Positions 15,844 to 22,838 of a stretch of DNA of 64,000 bases are shown piece by piece. Below the pieces are notes generated by a model that saw only the letters and a program-made list of their open reading frames with translations, was not told the DNA's origin and did no database searches. The position numbers and the translations under genes were made by a program. This stretch comes from Paractinoplanes pyxinae (GTDB lineage Bacteria > Actinomycetota > Actinomycetes > Mycobacteriales > Micromonosporaceae). The number at the start of each line of letters is the position of its first letter. Position 1 is the first letter of the stretch. Location: contig NZ_JAPNTZ010000019.1 of NCBI RefSeq assembly GCF_026626335.1, forward strand, positions 1 through 64,000. Reading direction: 5' to 3'.

Positions 15844-16464
15844 ATGCTCGCGATGCAGTACGAGATCACGCTTCCCGCCGACTACGACATGCGCATCATC
15901 CGCGATCGCGTCGCCGCGTCCGGTCATCGGCTCGACGACTACCCCGGGCTCGGTGTGAAGGCGTTCCTGATCCGGGAGCGTGGCGTCGACGGGGCCACCG
16001 CGAACCAGTACGCGCCGTTCTATCTCTGGGCTGACGCGGCTGGCGCGGCTTCCTTCCTCTGGTCGGGCGCCGGGTTCACCGCGATCCTGCGCGACTTCGG
16101 CCGGCCGGTCGTGCAGACCTGGATCGGAGGCACCGCCCATCAGGCGCCCGATGGGGCGGCGCCTGCTTATGCCGTACGACGGAAGACCTCGCTGCCCGGC
16201 GACGGTGACCCGGCCGAGATCGCCCGCACTGCTGACACCCGGCTCGCCCAGGCCGTGAGCACCGGCCAGGCTCAGCTGGGGGCGTACGGCATCGACCCGC
16301 GCACATGGGAACTCGTCACCTTTACCCTCCACCCGGAACATCCCGGCCCGGTTCCGGACGGGTCCGAGCTGTTCCAGGTGCTGCACGTCGCCGCGCCCGA
16401 ACGCCGGCATCTGCCCGAACGTGTCGAGAAACGCCTGTCCAACAAGGAGCACGCTGATGTCTGA
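15844..16464 (+). CDS. DUF4865 family protein
   Basis: The 206-residue protein begins MLAMQYEITLPADYDMRIIR and has the family pattern DDYPGLGVKAFLIRERG, NQYAPFYLWADAAGAASFLW, and FTAILRDFGRPVVQTWIGG. The family is found in actinobacteria and proteobacteria beside cupins and oxidoreductases. It resembles antibiotic-monooxygenase-fold proteins but has no established role. It follows the cupin by 9 bp and overlaps the next gene by 8 bp. Confidence 0.88.
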   Translation: MLAMQYEITLPADYDMRIIRDRVAASGHRLDDYPGLGVKAFLIRERGVDGATANQYAPFYLWADAAGAASFLWSGAGFTAILRDFGRPVVQTWIGGTAHQAPDGAAPAYAVRRKTSLPGDGDPAEIARTADTRLAQAVSTGQAQLGAYGIDPRTWELVTFTLHPEHPGPVPDGSELFQVLHVAAPERRHLPERVEKRLSNKEHADV

Positions 16465-17122
16465 CAGCTTGCTGATCCTGATCGCCGGCCCGTACGCGTC
16501 CGGAACCGGCGGCGACCCCGAGCTCATGCGGCAGAACCTCCGCCGGCTCGAGACCGCGGCCTGGCCCCTGTTCCGGGCCGGCCACCTGCCCATGATCGGC
16601 GAATGGGTCGCCCTGCCCGTGCTCGACAGCGCCGGCGCGACCGGCCCCACCGATCCGCTCGTCGAGCAGGTGCTCTATCCCACCGCCGCCCGCCTGCTGC
16701 AACGCTGCGACGCGGTCCTGCGCCTACCCGGCGAATCCCGCGGCGCCGACCAGGACGTGGCCATCGCCCGCGAGCGCGGCATCCCCGTCTACTACGCCCT
16801 TACCGACGTCCCCGGCGTTTCCGAAGTCTCTGGCGTTTCCGACGCCGCCCGCCACTCCGATCACTCCGGCTTTCTCAGCGCCGCCGGCCACTCTGACCGC
16901 CCCGGCGTTCCCGACGCCGCCAGCCACTCCGGCGTTCCCGGCGCCGCCAGCCACTCCGGCGTTCCCGGCGCCGCCAGCCACTCCGGCGTTCCCGGCGCCG
17001 CCAGCCACTCCGGCGATCCCGACGCCGCCAGCCACTCCGGCCGCCTCGGCGATCCCGACGCCGCCAGCCATTCCGGCCACGCCGAGGGTTATTCCGTCGG
17101 CGAAGGCTCGGCCGCGGGCTGA
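16457..17122 (+). CDS. DUF4406-like (nucleoside deoxyribosyltransferase fold) protein with repeat tail
   Basis: The start is ATG 16457 inside the DUF4865 end, giving 221 residues. Residues 1-120 are a DUF4406/deoxyribosyltransferase-like domain: LLILIAGPYASGTGGDPELM, PMIGEWVALPVLDS, RCDAVLRLPGESRGADQDVA, and GIPVYYALTDVPG. A normal member ends about there. The remaining 100 residues are a Ser/His/Gly/Ala-rich tail made of nine-residue units, consensus VPGAASHSG. Four DNA copies are almost identical and others are degenerate. The tail overlaps the 3' end of the convergent SDR gene by 34 bp. Repeat expansion after the domain is complete suggests a dispensable, disordered extension. Confidence 0.82.
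   Translation: MSDSLLILIAGPYASGTGGDPELMRQNLRRLETAAWPLFRAGHLPMIGEWVALPVLDSAGATGPTDPLVEQVLYPTAARLLQRCDAVLRLPGESRGADQDVAIARERGIPVYYALTDVPGVSEVSGVSDAARHSDHSGFLSAAGHSDRPGVPDAASHSGVPGAASHSGVPGAASHSGVPGAASHSGDPDAASHSGRLGDPDAASHSGHAEGYSVGEGSAAG
16816..17083 (+). repeat. 27-bp in-frame tandem repeat at the end of the DUF4406-like gene
   Basis: The unit encodes VPGAASHSG (DNA begins GTTCCCGGCGCCGCCAGCCA). Three consecutive copies from about 16930 are identical, flanked by copies with Asp in place of Gly and by degenerate copies upstream (VSDAARHSD, LSAAGHSDRPG). The array stays in frame throughout, and its period is a multiple of three. Confidence 0.85.
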
Positions 17123-18477
17123 CCATCGAGCAGCTTGAGTCGCGACTCGAGCGATGCCCGGATTCCGGCGACCGCGTCGGCGCCGACCGCCAGGCGAAGT
17201 GGCGGTTCCGGCATGGACACCACCTCGAGAACGGCGTCGGCCACCCGGTTCGCGTCGCCGAAGGCGGAGGCGGGCAGCTGCGAGAAGTCGCTCAGGAACT
17301 GGCCGACCGTCGGCTCGTACACCTCGTCGGGCGCCACCACGTGCAGCGAGGTGGCGAACTCGGTGGCGAACACGCCCGGCTCGACGATGGTGACGCGCGC
17401 TCCGGTGGGGGCGAGTTCCTGCGCGAGGGCCTCGCTGAACAGTTCGACGGCGGCCTTCGAGGCGGAGTAGAGGCCGGACGACGCCCACGCGAACTGACCG
17501 TTCAACGACGACATCTGCACGATTCGCCCTTTCGATGCGCGCAAGGCGGGCAGGGCCGCGCGCAAGACGCTCAAGTTCGCCAGCACATTGGTGTCGAACA
17601 ACTTGCGAGCTTGCGCATCGCTGATCTGCTCGACCGCCCCGAACAGCCCATAGCCGGCGTTGTTGACCAGCACGTCCAGCCCGCCCGCGGCATTGATCAC
17701 CTCGCTCAGAACCGCCTGCGCGTCCGGCGCCGTAACGTCCAGAACGACCGGAGTCAGGCGAGCGCCGCCGACGTAGTCCGCACCGCGCCGCTCCGCCTGA
17801 GCGTCGTTGTCCACCGCGCTCAACATGTTGGCGTTCTGCGCGATGTTGTCCGCCGCGCTCAACCCGTGCACGTTCCGCGCGATGCTGTCCGCCACGCTCA
17901 ATGTGTGCGCGTTCTGCGCGATGTTGTCCACCGCGCTCAACACTTGCGCGTTCCGCGCGATGCTGTCCGCCACGCTCAATGTGTGCGCGTTCTGCGCGAT
18001 GTTGTCCACCGCGCTCAACACTTGCGCGTTCTGCGCGATGTTGTCTGTCCCGCTCGACTCCTGCGCGTTCTGCGCGATGTTGTCTATCGCGCTCGACTCC
18101 TGCGCGTTCTGCGCGATGTTGTCTATCGCGCTCGACTCCTGCGCGTTCTGCGCGATGTTGTCCGCCGCGCTCAACTCGTGCACGTTCTGCGCGATGTTGT
18201 CCGCCGCGCTCAACTCGTGCACGTTCTGCGCGATGTTGTCCGCCGCGCTCAACCCGTGCGCGTTGTGCGCGATGTTGTCTGTCGCGCTCAACTCCTGCGC
18301 GTTCTGCGCGATGTTGTTCGGCTGGGCGGGGATCGTGCGGGCGAAGTCGGCCACGTCGGCCAGGCGGTCGGCGCGGCGGGCGACGGCGATGACGTGGGCG
18401 CCGCGGGCCAGGGCGCGCTCGGCGACCAGGCGGCCGAACCCTGAAGTGGCGCCGGTGATGAGCCAGGTCTCTGACAT
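17089..18477 (-). CDS. Short-chain dehydrogenase/reductase with a 13 x 13-residue repeat insertion
   Basis: Start ATG 18477 (MSETWLITGATSGFGRLVAE) gives 462 residues. Both halves of a classical SDR are intact: the nucleotide-binding TGATSGFG and HVIAVARR in residues 1-40, then after the insertion VVLDVTAPDAQAV, the NAG motif DVLVNNAGYGLFGAVEQ, the catalytic Ser in IVQMSSLNG, and the YxxxK pair in GLYSASKAAVELF. Residues 55-223 are thirteen head-to-tail copies of a 13-residue unit, consensus NIAQNAQELSAAD. The array is placed between helix alphaB and strand beta3. Removing it leaves 293 residues, the normal size. The gene is divergent from an XRE regulator, a common SDR arrangement. Substrate is unknown. 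Confidence 0.88.
   Translation of the reverse strand: MSETWLITGATSGFGRLVAERALARGAHVIAVARRADRLADVADFARTIPAQPNNIAQNAQELSATDNIAHNAHGLSAADNIAQNVHELSAADNIAQNVHELSAADNIAQNAQESSAIDNIAQNAQESSAIDNIAQNAQESSGTDNIAQNAQVLSAVDNIAQNAHTLSVADSIARNAQVLSAVDNIAQNAHTLSVADSIARNVHGLSAADNIAQNANMLSAVDNDAQAERRGADYVGGARLTPVVLDVTAPDAQAVLSEVINAAGGLDVLVNNAGYGLFGAVEQISDAQARKLFDTNVLANLSVLRAALPALRASKGRIVQMSSLNGQFAWASSGLYSASKAAVELFSEALAQELAPTGARVTIVEPGVFATEFATSLHVVAPDEVYEPTVGQFLSDFSQLPASAFGDANRVADAVLEVVSMPEPPLRLAVGADAVAGIRASLESRLKLLDGQPAAEPSPTE
17809..18315 (-). repeat. 39-bp coding tandem repeat (13 copies) inside the SDR gene
   Basis: Read on the minus strand, each 39-bp unit encodes one 13-residue block beginning NIAQ, NIAH or SIAR. 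Neighbouring copies are often identical: two VHELSAAD blocks, two QESSAID blocks, and the pair QVLSAVD/HTLSVAD-SIAR repeated as a 78-bp unit. That pattern points to expansion by slippage or unequal crossing over, in multiples of a codon. No interspersed spacers exist, so it is not a CRISPR array. Confidence 0.93.
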
Positions 18478-18544
18478 GGGTTTCTCCTTGCTTCGGATGT
18501 CGCTTCCATCCAGCCACGACGGGAAGCCGTCAGATGGCCTGGAA

Positions 18545-18563
18545 GTGGCCCTCTGAGGGCCAC
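18545..18563. promoter_or_regulatory. Perfect 9-1-9 palindrome between SDR and XRE genes
   Basis: GTGGCCCTCTGAGGGCCAC is a perfect inverted repeat around a single T. It lies 67 bp from the SDR start and 43 bp from the XRE start in the 129-bp divergent region. It is the probable operator of the adjacent XRE regulator, by position. Confidence 0.6.
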
Positions 18564-18606
18564 CCGATCCGTCGCCCCGGGCGGCGCGGGCGGGCACCAT
18601 GAAGAG

Positions 18607-19491
18607 GTGGCGCACAACGACGAACTGAGCAAGTTCCTGCGGGTACGGCGGGCCGCCCTCACACCCGAGGCGGCCGGTCTGCCGGCGCCGGGTGGGCGTC
18701 GCGTGCCGGGGCTGCGCCGCGACGAGCTGGCGCTGCTGGCCGGGGTGAGCGTCGACTACTACACGCGGCTCGAGCAGGGACGGCCGATCACGCCGTCCGA
18801 GGAAGTGCTGGACGCTCTCGCGACCGCGTTGCAGCTCGACCCGGCCGAGCGCGCCTACCTGCACACCGTCGGCCGGGCCTCACCGGCCCGGCGCCGGGCC
18901 ACGTCCAGGGCGCAGTCGGTGCGGCCCGGGCTGCTCGCCCTGATCGAGCAGCTGGGCGACACCCCGGCGTTCGTGCTGGGCCGGCGCACCGACGTGCTCG
19001 CGGCCAACGTGACCGCCCGGCGGCTGCTGGCCGACTTCGCCGCCATGCCGGCCCGGGAGCGCAACGCGGCCCGATGGCTGGTGCTCGACGAGGGCGCCCG
19101 GTCGCTGTTCGGCGACGACTGGGAACGGGTCGCGTCCGACATCACCGGAGTGCTGCGCATGGACGCCGCCCGGCACCCCGACGATCCCCGGACCGCCGAT
19201 CTGGTCGGCGAGCTGTCGATCAAGAGCCCGCACTTCCGCCGCTGGTGGGCCGGCCGCAAGGTCGTCGAGTTCGGCCAAGGCCACAAGACACTGCATCACC
19301 CGCTGGTCGGCGACCTGTCCCTGCGTACGGAGGCGATGACCTTCCCGGGCGACCCCGACCAGATGCTGATCGTCTTCCTGGCCGAGCCCGCGTCCCCCTC
19401 ACGGCACGCCCTCGACCTGCTCACGGCCTGGACCGCCACGGCCTCACCGCAGGCCGGCTCACGCGAGGCAGGCCGTCCGCACCGGAAGTGA
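18607..19491 (+). CDS. XRE family regulator with MmyB-like ligand-binding domain
   Basis: The 294-residue protein starts with GTG 18607. HTH at residues 8-72 (PGLRRDELALLAGVSVDYYT, LEQG). MmyB-like domain at about 105-275 (TPAFVLGRRTDVLAAN, WLVLDEGARSLFGDDWERVA, HKTLHHPLVGDLSLRTE). It is the second member of this family in the window. It probably controls the divergent SDR gene and itself through the palindrome at 18545-18563. Confidence 0.92.
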   Translation: MAHNDELSKFLRVRRAALTPEAAGLPAPGGRRVPGLRRDELALLAGVSVDYYTRLEQGRPITPSEEVLDALATALQLDPAERAYLHTVGRASPARRRATSRAQSVRPGLLALIEQLGDTPAFVLGRRTDVLAANVTARRLLADFAAMPARERNAARWLVLDEGARSLFGDDWERVASDITGVLRMDAARHPDDPRTADLVGELSIKSPHFRRWWAGRKVVEFGQGHKTLHHPLVGDLSLRTEAMTFPGDPDQMLIVFLAEPASPSRHALDLLTAWTATASPQAGSREAGRPHRK

Positions 19492-19575
19492 CGAATGGAC
19501 CATGCATGCTGGCGCCGATCCGCGACCTCTGCGGCGGCACAAACGGTCGGGATTGCACAGCAGCGGACGCGGCCT

Positions 19576-20178
19576 CTATCGCGGTTCGGGTTTGGCCTTC
19601 TGCGGATAGAACGACTCGTGGCGGGCCAGCATGGCGACGAACTCGGTGATCTTGCGTTCGCGGGTCTCGGCGCGCTTGACGGCGTTGAGGCGGTAGATCA
19701 GCGCGAAGCGGTTGCCCTTGGTCAGGACGTCGAACATGGCCTGCGCGGCCGGTTCGGCGGCGATGGCGGCCAACAGGTCAGCGGGCACCTCGGCCTCGGA
19801 GGGCGGAGCGTAGGCGGCCGCCCATCGCCCGTCCGCCTTCGCGGCCTCGACTGCGGCCCGGCCCGCGGGCAGCATCCGGCCCTGCTCCTCCAGCCGGCCC
19901 ACATGGGAGACGTTGCGCTGCGACCACGCGCCGCGGGGCCGGCGGGGCGTCAGGCGGATCCACGAGATCGACTCGTCGCCCTTGCGGGCCTGGCCGTCGA
20001 TCCAGCCGACGCACAGCGCCTCTTCGACCGCCTGCTGCCAGGTCAGCGTGGTGACCGTGCCGCCCTTGCGGCCCAGCGCGAGCCACACCCCGGACGAACT
20101 GCCATGGTTTTCCAGCAGCCACACCCGCAGCGCCTCGGCGTCGGCCACGACCAGTTCTTCCAACTCGCGATCCGCCAT
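19576..20178 (-). CDS. YdeI/OmpD-associated family protein
   Basis: From ATG 20178 the protein has 200 residues. It shows EALRVWLLENHGSSSGVWLA, the core QAVEEALCVGWIDGQARKGD with the family motif GWIDG, SISWIRLTPRRPRGAWSQRN, and the C-terminal helix FALIYRLNAVKRAETRERKI. The family is annotated as bacteriocin-protection or YdeI-like but has no proven activity in actinobacteria. I see no signal peptide. The 415 bp upstream hold a G/A-rich repeat and the operators of the next gene. Confidence 0.88.
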   Translation of the reverse strand: MADRELEELVVADAEALRVWLLENHGSSSGVWLALGRKGGTVTTLTWQQAVEEALCVGWIDGQARKGDESISWIRLTPRRPRGAWSQRNVSHVGRLEEQGRMLPAGRAAVEAAKADGRWAAAYAPPSEAEVPADLLAAIAAEPAAQAMFDVLTKGNRFALIYRLNAVKRAETRERKITEFVAMLARHESFYPQKAKPEPR

Positions 20179-20304
20179 GCCCGGCAGGCTAACGCCACCC
20201 TCCGACACTTTTGCGGTCCCGGCCGCCGCCCGGACCAGAATTGCGGTCGCTCGATATCGCGAGGAGCCGAGGGCCAGGCGATCGCCGGCCCGGCCAGGTC
20301 AACT

Positions 20305-20487
20305 CCCTCGCCGGGGTGGCGAGGCGGCGACGTGGCCGAGGTGGCGAGGCGGCGAGATGGCGACGTGGCCGAGGCCGAGGTGGCGACGTGGCGAGGCGGC
20401 GAGATGGCGACGTGACCAAGGCCGAGGTGGCGAGGCGGCGAAATCGCGACGTGGCCAAGGCCGAGGTGGCGACGTGGCCGAGGGCGT
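20305..20487. repeat. Degenerate G/A-rich direct repeats
   Basis: About 180 bp consist of imperfect copies built from GAGGTGGCGACGTGGC and GAGGCGGCGAGATGGCGACG, in shuffled order. The plus strand carries mostly G and A with interspersed C. No frame looks coded: the periods vary and there is no domain. It lies between the YdeI-like gene and the ClpX-type zinc-finger gene. Confidence 0.7.
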
Positions 20488-20530
20488 AGGACAGAGATGC
20501 GTACGGCGGAACCGACTTTCGCTTGTGGAT

Positions 20531-20570
20531 TGTCAGGTATAGCCTGACAAACGTCAGGAGTGACCTGACG
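20531..20570. promoter_or_regulatory. Two phased 19-bp palindromes upstream of the zinc-finger/HTH gene
   Basis: TGTCAGGTATAGCCTGACA (20531-20549) and CGTCAGGAGTGACCTGACG (20552-20570) are both perfect inverted repeats with 7-bp arms and 5-bp spacers. They share the core GTCAGG-N5-CCTGAC. Their centres are 21 bp apart, two helical turns, so two dimers would sit on the same DNA face. The second ends 23 bp before the GTG start at 20594. The spacer of the first could serve as part of a -10 region (TATAGC). They are strong candidates for cooperative operator sites. Confidence 0.8.
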
Positions 20571-20593
20571 AAGCGCCAGCGCAAGGAGGCACC

Positions 20594-20956
20594 GTGACGA
20601 CCACACTTTGTTGTTCGTTCTGCGCCAAGCCGAGTCAGGACGTCGAGAAGGTGATCGCCGGGCCCGGCGTCTACATCTGCAATGAGTGCGTCGGCCTGTG
20701 CAACGAAATCCTTCGCTCCCCCGAGGAAGATCCGCTTGAATCGGGTGCCCGCCTGTCGGTCTGGGAGCAGCGGATGACCGACGAGCAGATCCTCGATCAG
20801 CTGCCCCGCGTCGCGGCCGTTGCGGCTCAGACCGAGGCCAGCCTGCAACGGCTGGTGACCATCTTGCGGGAGCGCAAGGTGACGTGGGCGCGCATCGGCA
20901 CCGCCCTCCGGATCACCCGGCAGTCCGCCTGGGAGCGGTTCTCCGGCGAGGAGTAG
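20594..20956 (+). CDS. ClpX-type C4 zinc-finger protein with C-terminal HTH-like segment
   Basis: The 120-residue protein starts with GTG behind AAGGAGG. Residues 5-42 are the zinc-binding domain of ClpX ([20 protein letters not shown], then [14 protein letters not shown]) with all four cysteines. There is no AAA+ domain. The C-terminal 50 residues are helical and end in [20 protein letters not shown] followed by WERF, which looks like a helix-turn-helix. In ClpX the zinc domain dimerises and contacts substrates and adaptors. Here it may form the dimer of a small regulator. The two phased palindromes upstream suggest autoregulation. The convergent ligase gene ends 3 bp away. Confidence 0.82.
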   Translation: MTTTLCCSFCAKPSQDVEKVIAGPGVYICNECVGLCNEILRSPEEDPLESGARLSVWEQRMTDEQILDQLPRVAAVAAQTEASLQRLVTILRERKVTWARIGTALRITRQSAWERFSGEE

Positions 20957-20959
20957 CCG

Positions 20960-22144
20960 TCAGGCCGCGCCGGACGTGGCGGTGCGGACGTCGACCAGGT
21001 CGCCCAGGTGGACGCCGGCCTCTTCGAGCAGGCGCTGGACGGTGGCGATGACCAGGCCGTCGATCACGTTGTCGCCGTGAATCAGGCGGTAGAAATCCTG
21101 GCGATTGCGGCGTACGGCTTCCACGCGCCAGCGGCCGTCGGGGGTTTGCATCGCGCCGATCACCGTGCCCTGTGACGGCGGCGGGATGGGCTCCGGCGCG
21201 CGGCGGATCGAGGACGGGGCGCGGTCGGTGCGCAGGCCGCGCCAGGACGGGTGGCGCAGGCGGCCGTCGGGGGTCCAGTTGCGGAAGGCGACCTCGCCGA
21301 TCAGGCACGGCTCGACCCAGTGCGCGTGCCGGGCGTGTTCGCGCGGCACGCCTTCGACCGGCGGGGTCGCCCGCTTCAGCGCGGTCAGCTCCTTCTGCAG
21401 GTGGGTCAGGGCGGCGTCGCTGAAGCCGGTGCCCACGTGGCCGGCGAAGACCAGGCGGTCGCGCTCGTCGTGGACGGCCAGCAGCAGCGAGCCGATCGTG
21501 CCCGAGCGGCGGCCGGCGCCGGGCTTCCACCCGATGACCAGCACCTCTTGGGTCTTGATGAGCGGGACCTTGGTCCAGTCGGCCGAGCGTTTGCCGGGGC
21601 GGTATGGGGAGGCCAGCCGCTTGGCGACCACGCCTTCCATGCCGGCCAGCTCGGCCGCCTGCAGCACGGTGCGGCCGTCGACGTCGAGGAAGCGGACCGG
21701 CACCCGGACGTGTTCGCTGGCCAGGTCGAGGCCCGCCAGAATGTCGCGCCTGGTCGCGTACGGCTGGGAAGTCAGGTCTTGATCGTCGAGCTCGAGCAGG
21801 TCGAAGACGTAGAAGAGCACCGGCACGCTGGCCACCAGGGCCGGGCTGGGCAGCGACACGTGCATGCGTTGCTGCAGACGCGCGAACGACGGCCGATCGG
21901 TTTCGAGCGCGACCACCTCGCCGTCCAGCACCGCGCTGCGACCCGCCAGCAGCCCGGCCAGTTCGCCCAGCTCGGGATAGGTGCCGCTGATGTCGTTCAA
22001 ATTGCGTGAGTACGCCTCCACGCGCCCGTCGCGGACGTCGGTGATCGCGCGAACCCCGTCGTACTTGAACTCGAACGCCCAGCCCGGACCGGCCGGCAGA
22101 GCACCGGCGGCCGCGAGCATCGGGCTGATCATGCTTCCAGTCAT
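20960..22144 (-). CDS. ATP-dependent DNA ligase (LigD/LigC-like) with C-terminal extension
   Basis: About 394 residues from ATG 22144 (22150 or 22132 are alternatives). The nucleotidyltransferase core has the adenylated lysine in WAFEFKYDGVRA (Lys about 27), VLDGEVVALE, FYVFDLLELD, EGVVAKRLASPYRPGKRSAD and the motif V-like DWTKVPLIKTQE. The OB-fold domain follows (VGTGFSDAALTHLQKEL, and RVEAR-like VEPCLIGEVAFRNWTPDGRL). Beyond residue about 310 there is an extra 80-residue segment (TVIGAMQTPDGRWRVEAVRR) not expected in the core ligase. No polymerase or nuclease domain is attached, so it is a stand-alone ligase, perhaps for NHEJ or repair. Confidence 0.9.
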   Translation of the reverse strand: MTGSMISPMLAAAGALPAGPGWAFEFKYDGVRAITDVRDGRVEAYSRNLNDISGTYPELGELAGLLAGRSAVLDGEVVALETDRPSFARLQQRMHVSLPSPALVASVPVLFYVFDLLELDDQDLTSQPYATRRDILAGLDLASEHVRVPVRFLDVDGRTVLQAAELAGMEGVVAKRLASPYRPGKRSADWTKVPLIKTQEVLVIGWKPGAGRRSGTIGSLLLAVHDERDRLVFAGHVGTGFSDAALTHLQKELTALKRATPPVEGVPREHARHAHWVEPCLIGEVAFRNWTPDGRLRHPSWRGLRTDRAPSSIRRAPEPIPPPSQGTVIGAMQTPDGRWRVEAVRRNRQDFYRLIHGDNVIDGLVIATVQRLLEEAGVHLGDLVDVRTATSGAA

Positions 22145-22189
22145 GCGCACAAATCGCGCCGCGGCAACCGGTACGCGGAAAGATCACCT

Positions 22190-22207
22190 AACTACATCAC
22201 TGTAGTT
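22190..22207. promoter_or_regulatory. Perfect 7-4-7 palindrome between VOC and ligase genes
   Basis: AACTACATCACTGTAGTT overlaps the stop codon of the VOC gene (22197-22199) and lies 46 bp upstream of the ligase start. The arms resemble the ACTACA/TGTAGT half-sites of BlaI-type repressors, though the 4-bp spacer is longer than theirs. It may be an operator for the ligase gene or an intercistronic hairpin. Confidence 0.4.
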
Positions 22208-22586
22208 TTCCCAGTTCAGGGGCCCAGCCTGGCCGTGGGATGAGGCAGAACGGGTGGCCGGCGGGGTCGGCGAACACGTAGTCGCCCGGCAACGAGGTGG
22301 CGCCGAGCGCGAGCACTTCCGAGGCCGCGGCGGCCTGATCGTCGACCATCACGTCGTAGTGCATCTGCTGCGGGACGGCCGGATCGGGCCAGGTCGGCCG
22401 CGGCTGGCCGGGCGACCGTTGAAAGGCCAGCCCCGAGGTCGTGTCGTTGTCGGCGACGACCACGAAGTCGTCGTCCTGGTAGGTGATCGGCTTACCGAGC
22501 AGAGCGCTCCAGAAACGCGCGGAAACCGCCGGCTCCGCACAGTCGAAGATCAGGTGGTGCAGCCGCCCGATGGACACCGTAGTCAC
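22197..22586 (-). CDS. VOC-superfamily (glyoxalase/bleomycin-resistance-like) protein
   Basis: The 129-residue protein has two beta-alpha-beta-beta-beta modules: GRLHHLIFDCAEPAVSARFW with SALLGKPITYQ, and MHYDVMVDDQAAAASEVLAL with VFADPAGHPFCLIPR. Residues at metal positions (His in LHHLIFD, His in MHYDV) are partly kept. The group is close to the glyoxalase-like proteins with Trp-Pro-rich middle (PTWPDPAVPQQ). Substrate is unknown. The 250-bp gap upstream (22587-22838) holds only a 10-bp-stem hairpin at 22623-22653. Confidence 0.88.
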   Translation of the reverse strand: MTTVSIGRLHHLIFDCAEPAVSARFWSALLGKPITYQDDDFVVVADNDTTSGLAFQRSPGQPRPTWPDPAVPQQMHYDVMVDDQAAAASEVLALGATSLPGDYVFADPAGHPFCLIPRPGWAPELGKLQ

Positions 22587-22622
22587 CCCGTATCGGGTTG
22601 ATTGACATCTCAGCTGCGGGAA

Positions 22623-22653
22623 CCGCTCGACCAGCAGCGCGCCGGTCGAGCGG
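22623..22653. terminator. Hairpin with 10-bp stem, possible terminator of the I36-type gene
   Basis: CCGCTCGACC and GGTCGAGCGG pair around an 11-nt loop. The hairpin lies 186 bp past the stop of the minus-strand inhibitor gene and 37 bp ahead of the VOC gene. No T-tract follows. The assignment as terminator is tentative. Confidence 0.35.
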
Positions 22654-22838
22654 ATCCCGCCTTGGTTGACGTGCAGGCATCGGTGATCAGGCTAAAGAAT
22701 TTTGGTGATCGGCGACGCTCGCCCGGGACGTCGCACCGGGCCTGGGCCCCCGTTCGAGCGCTGTCCGGCGGGCTCCGGCTCGCCGAGGCTACCCGGACGA
22801 GAAGCGCCGCTGGTCAGAGGAGGCGCGGTCCGACCCGG

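Noticed and set aside
17809-18315. CRISPR array
   Set aside because: Copies are head-to-tail without unique spacers, are in frame with the SDR gene and encode repeated peptide. No cas genes are present.
17807-18556. A 249-residue Cys-rich open frame on the plus strand, antisense to the SDR repeats
   Set aside because: The 39-bp unit has no stops in several frames, so long antisense frames follow automatically. The sequence has no start signal or domain, while the opposite strand gives an intact SDR on both sides.
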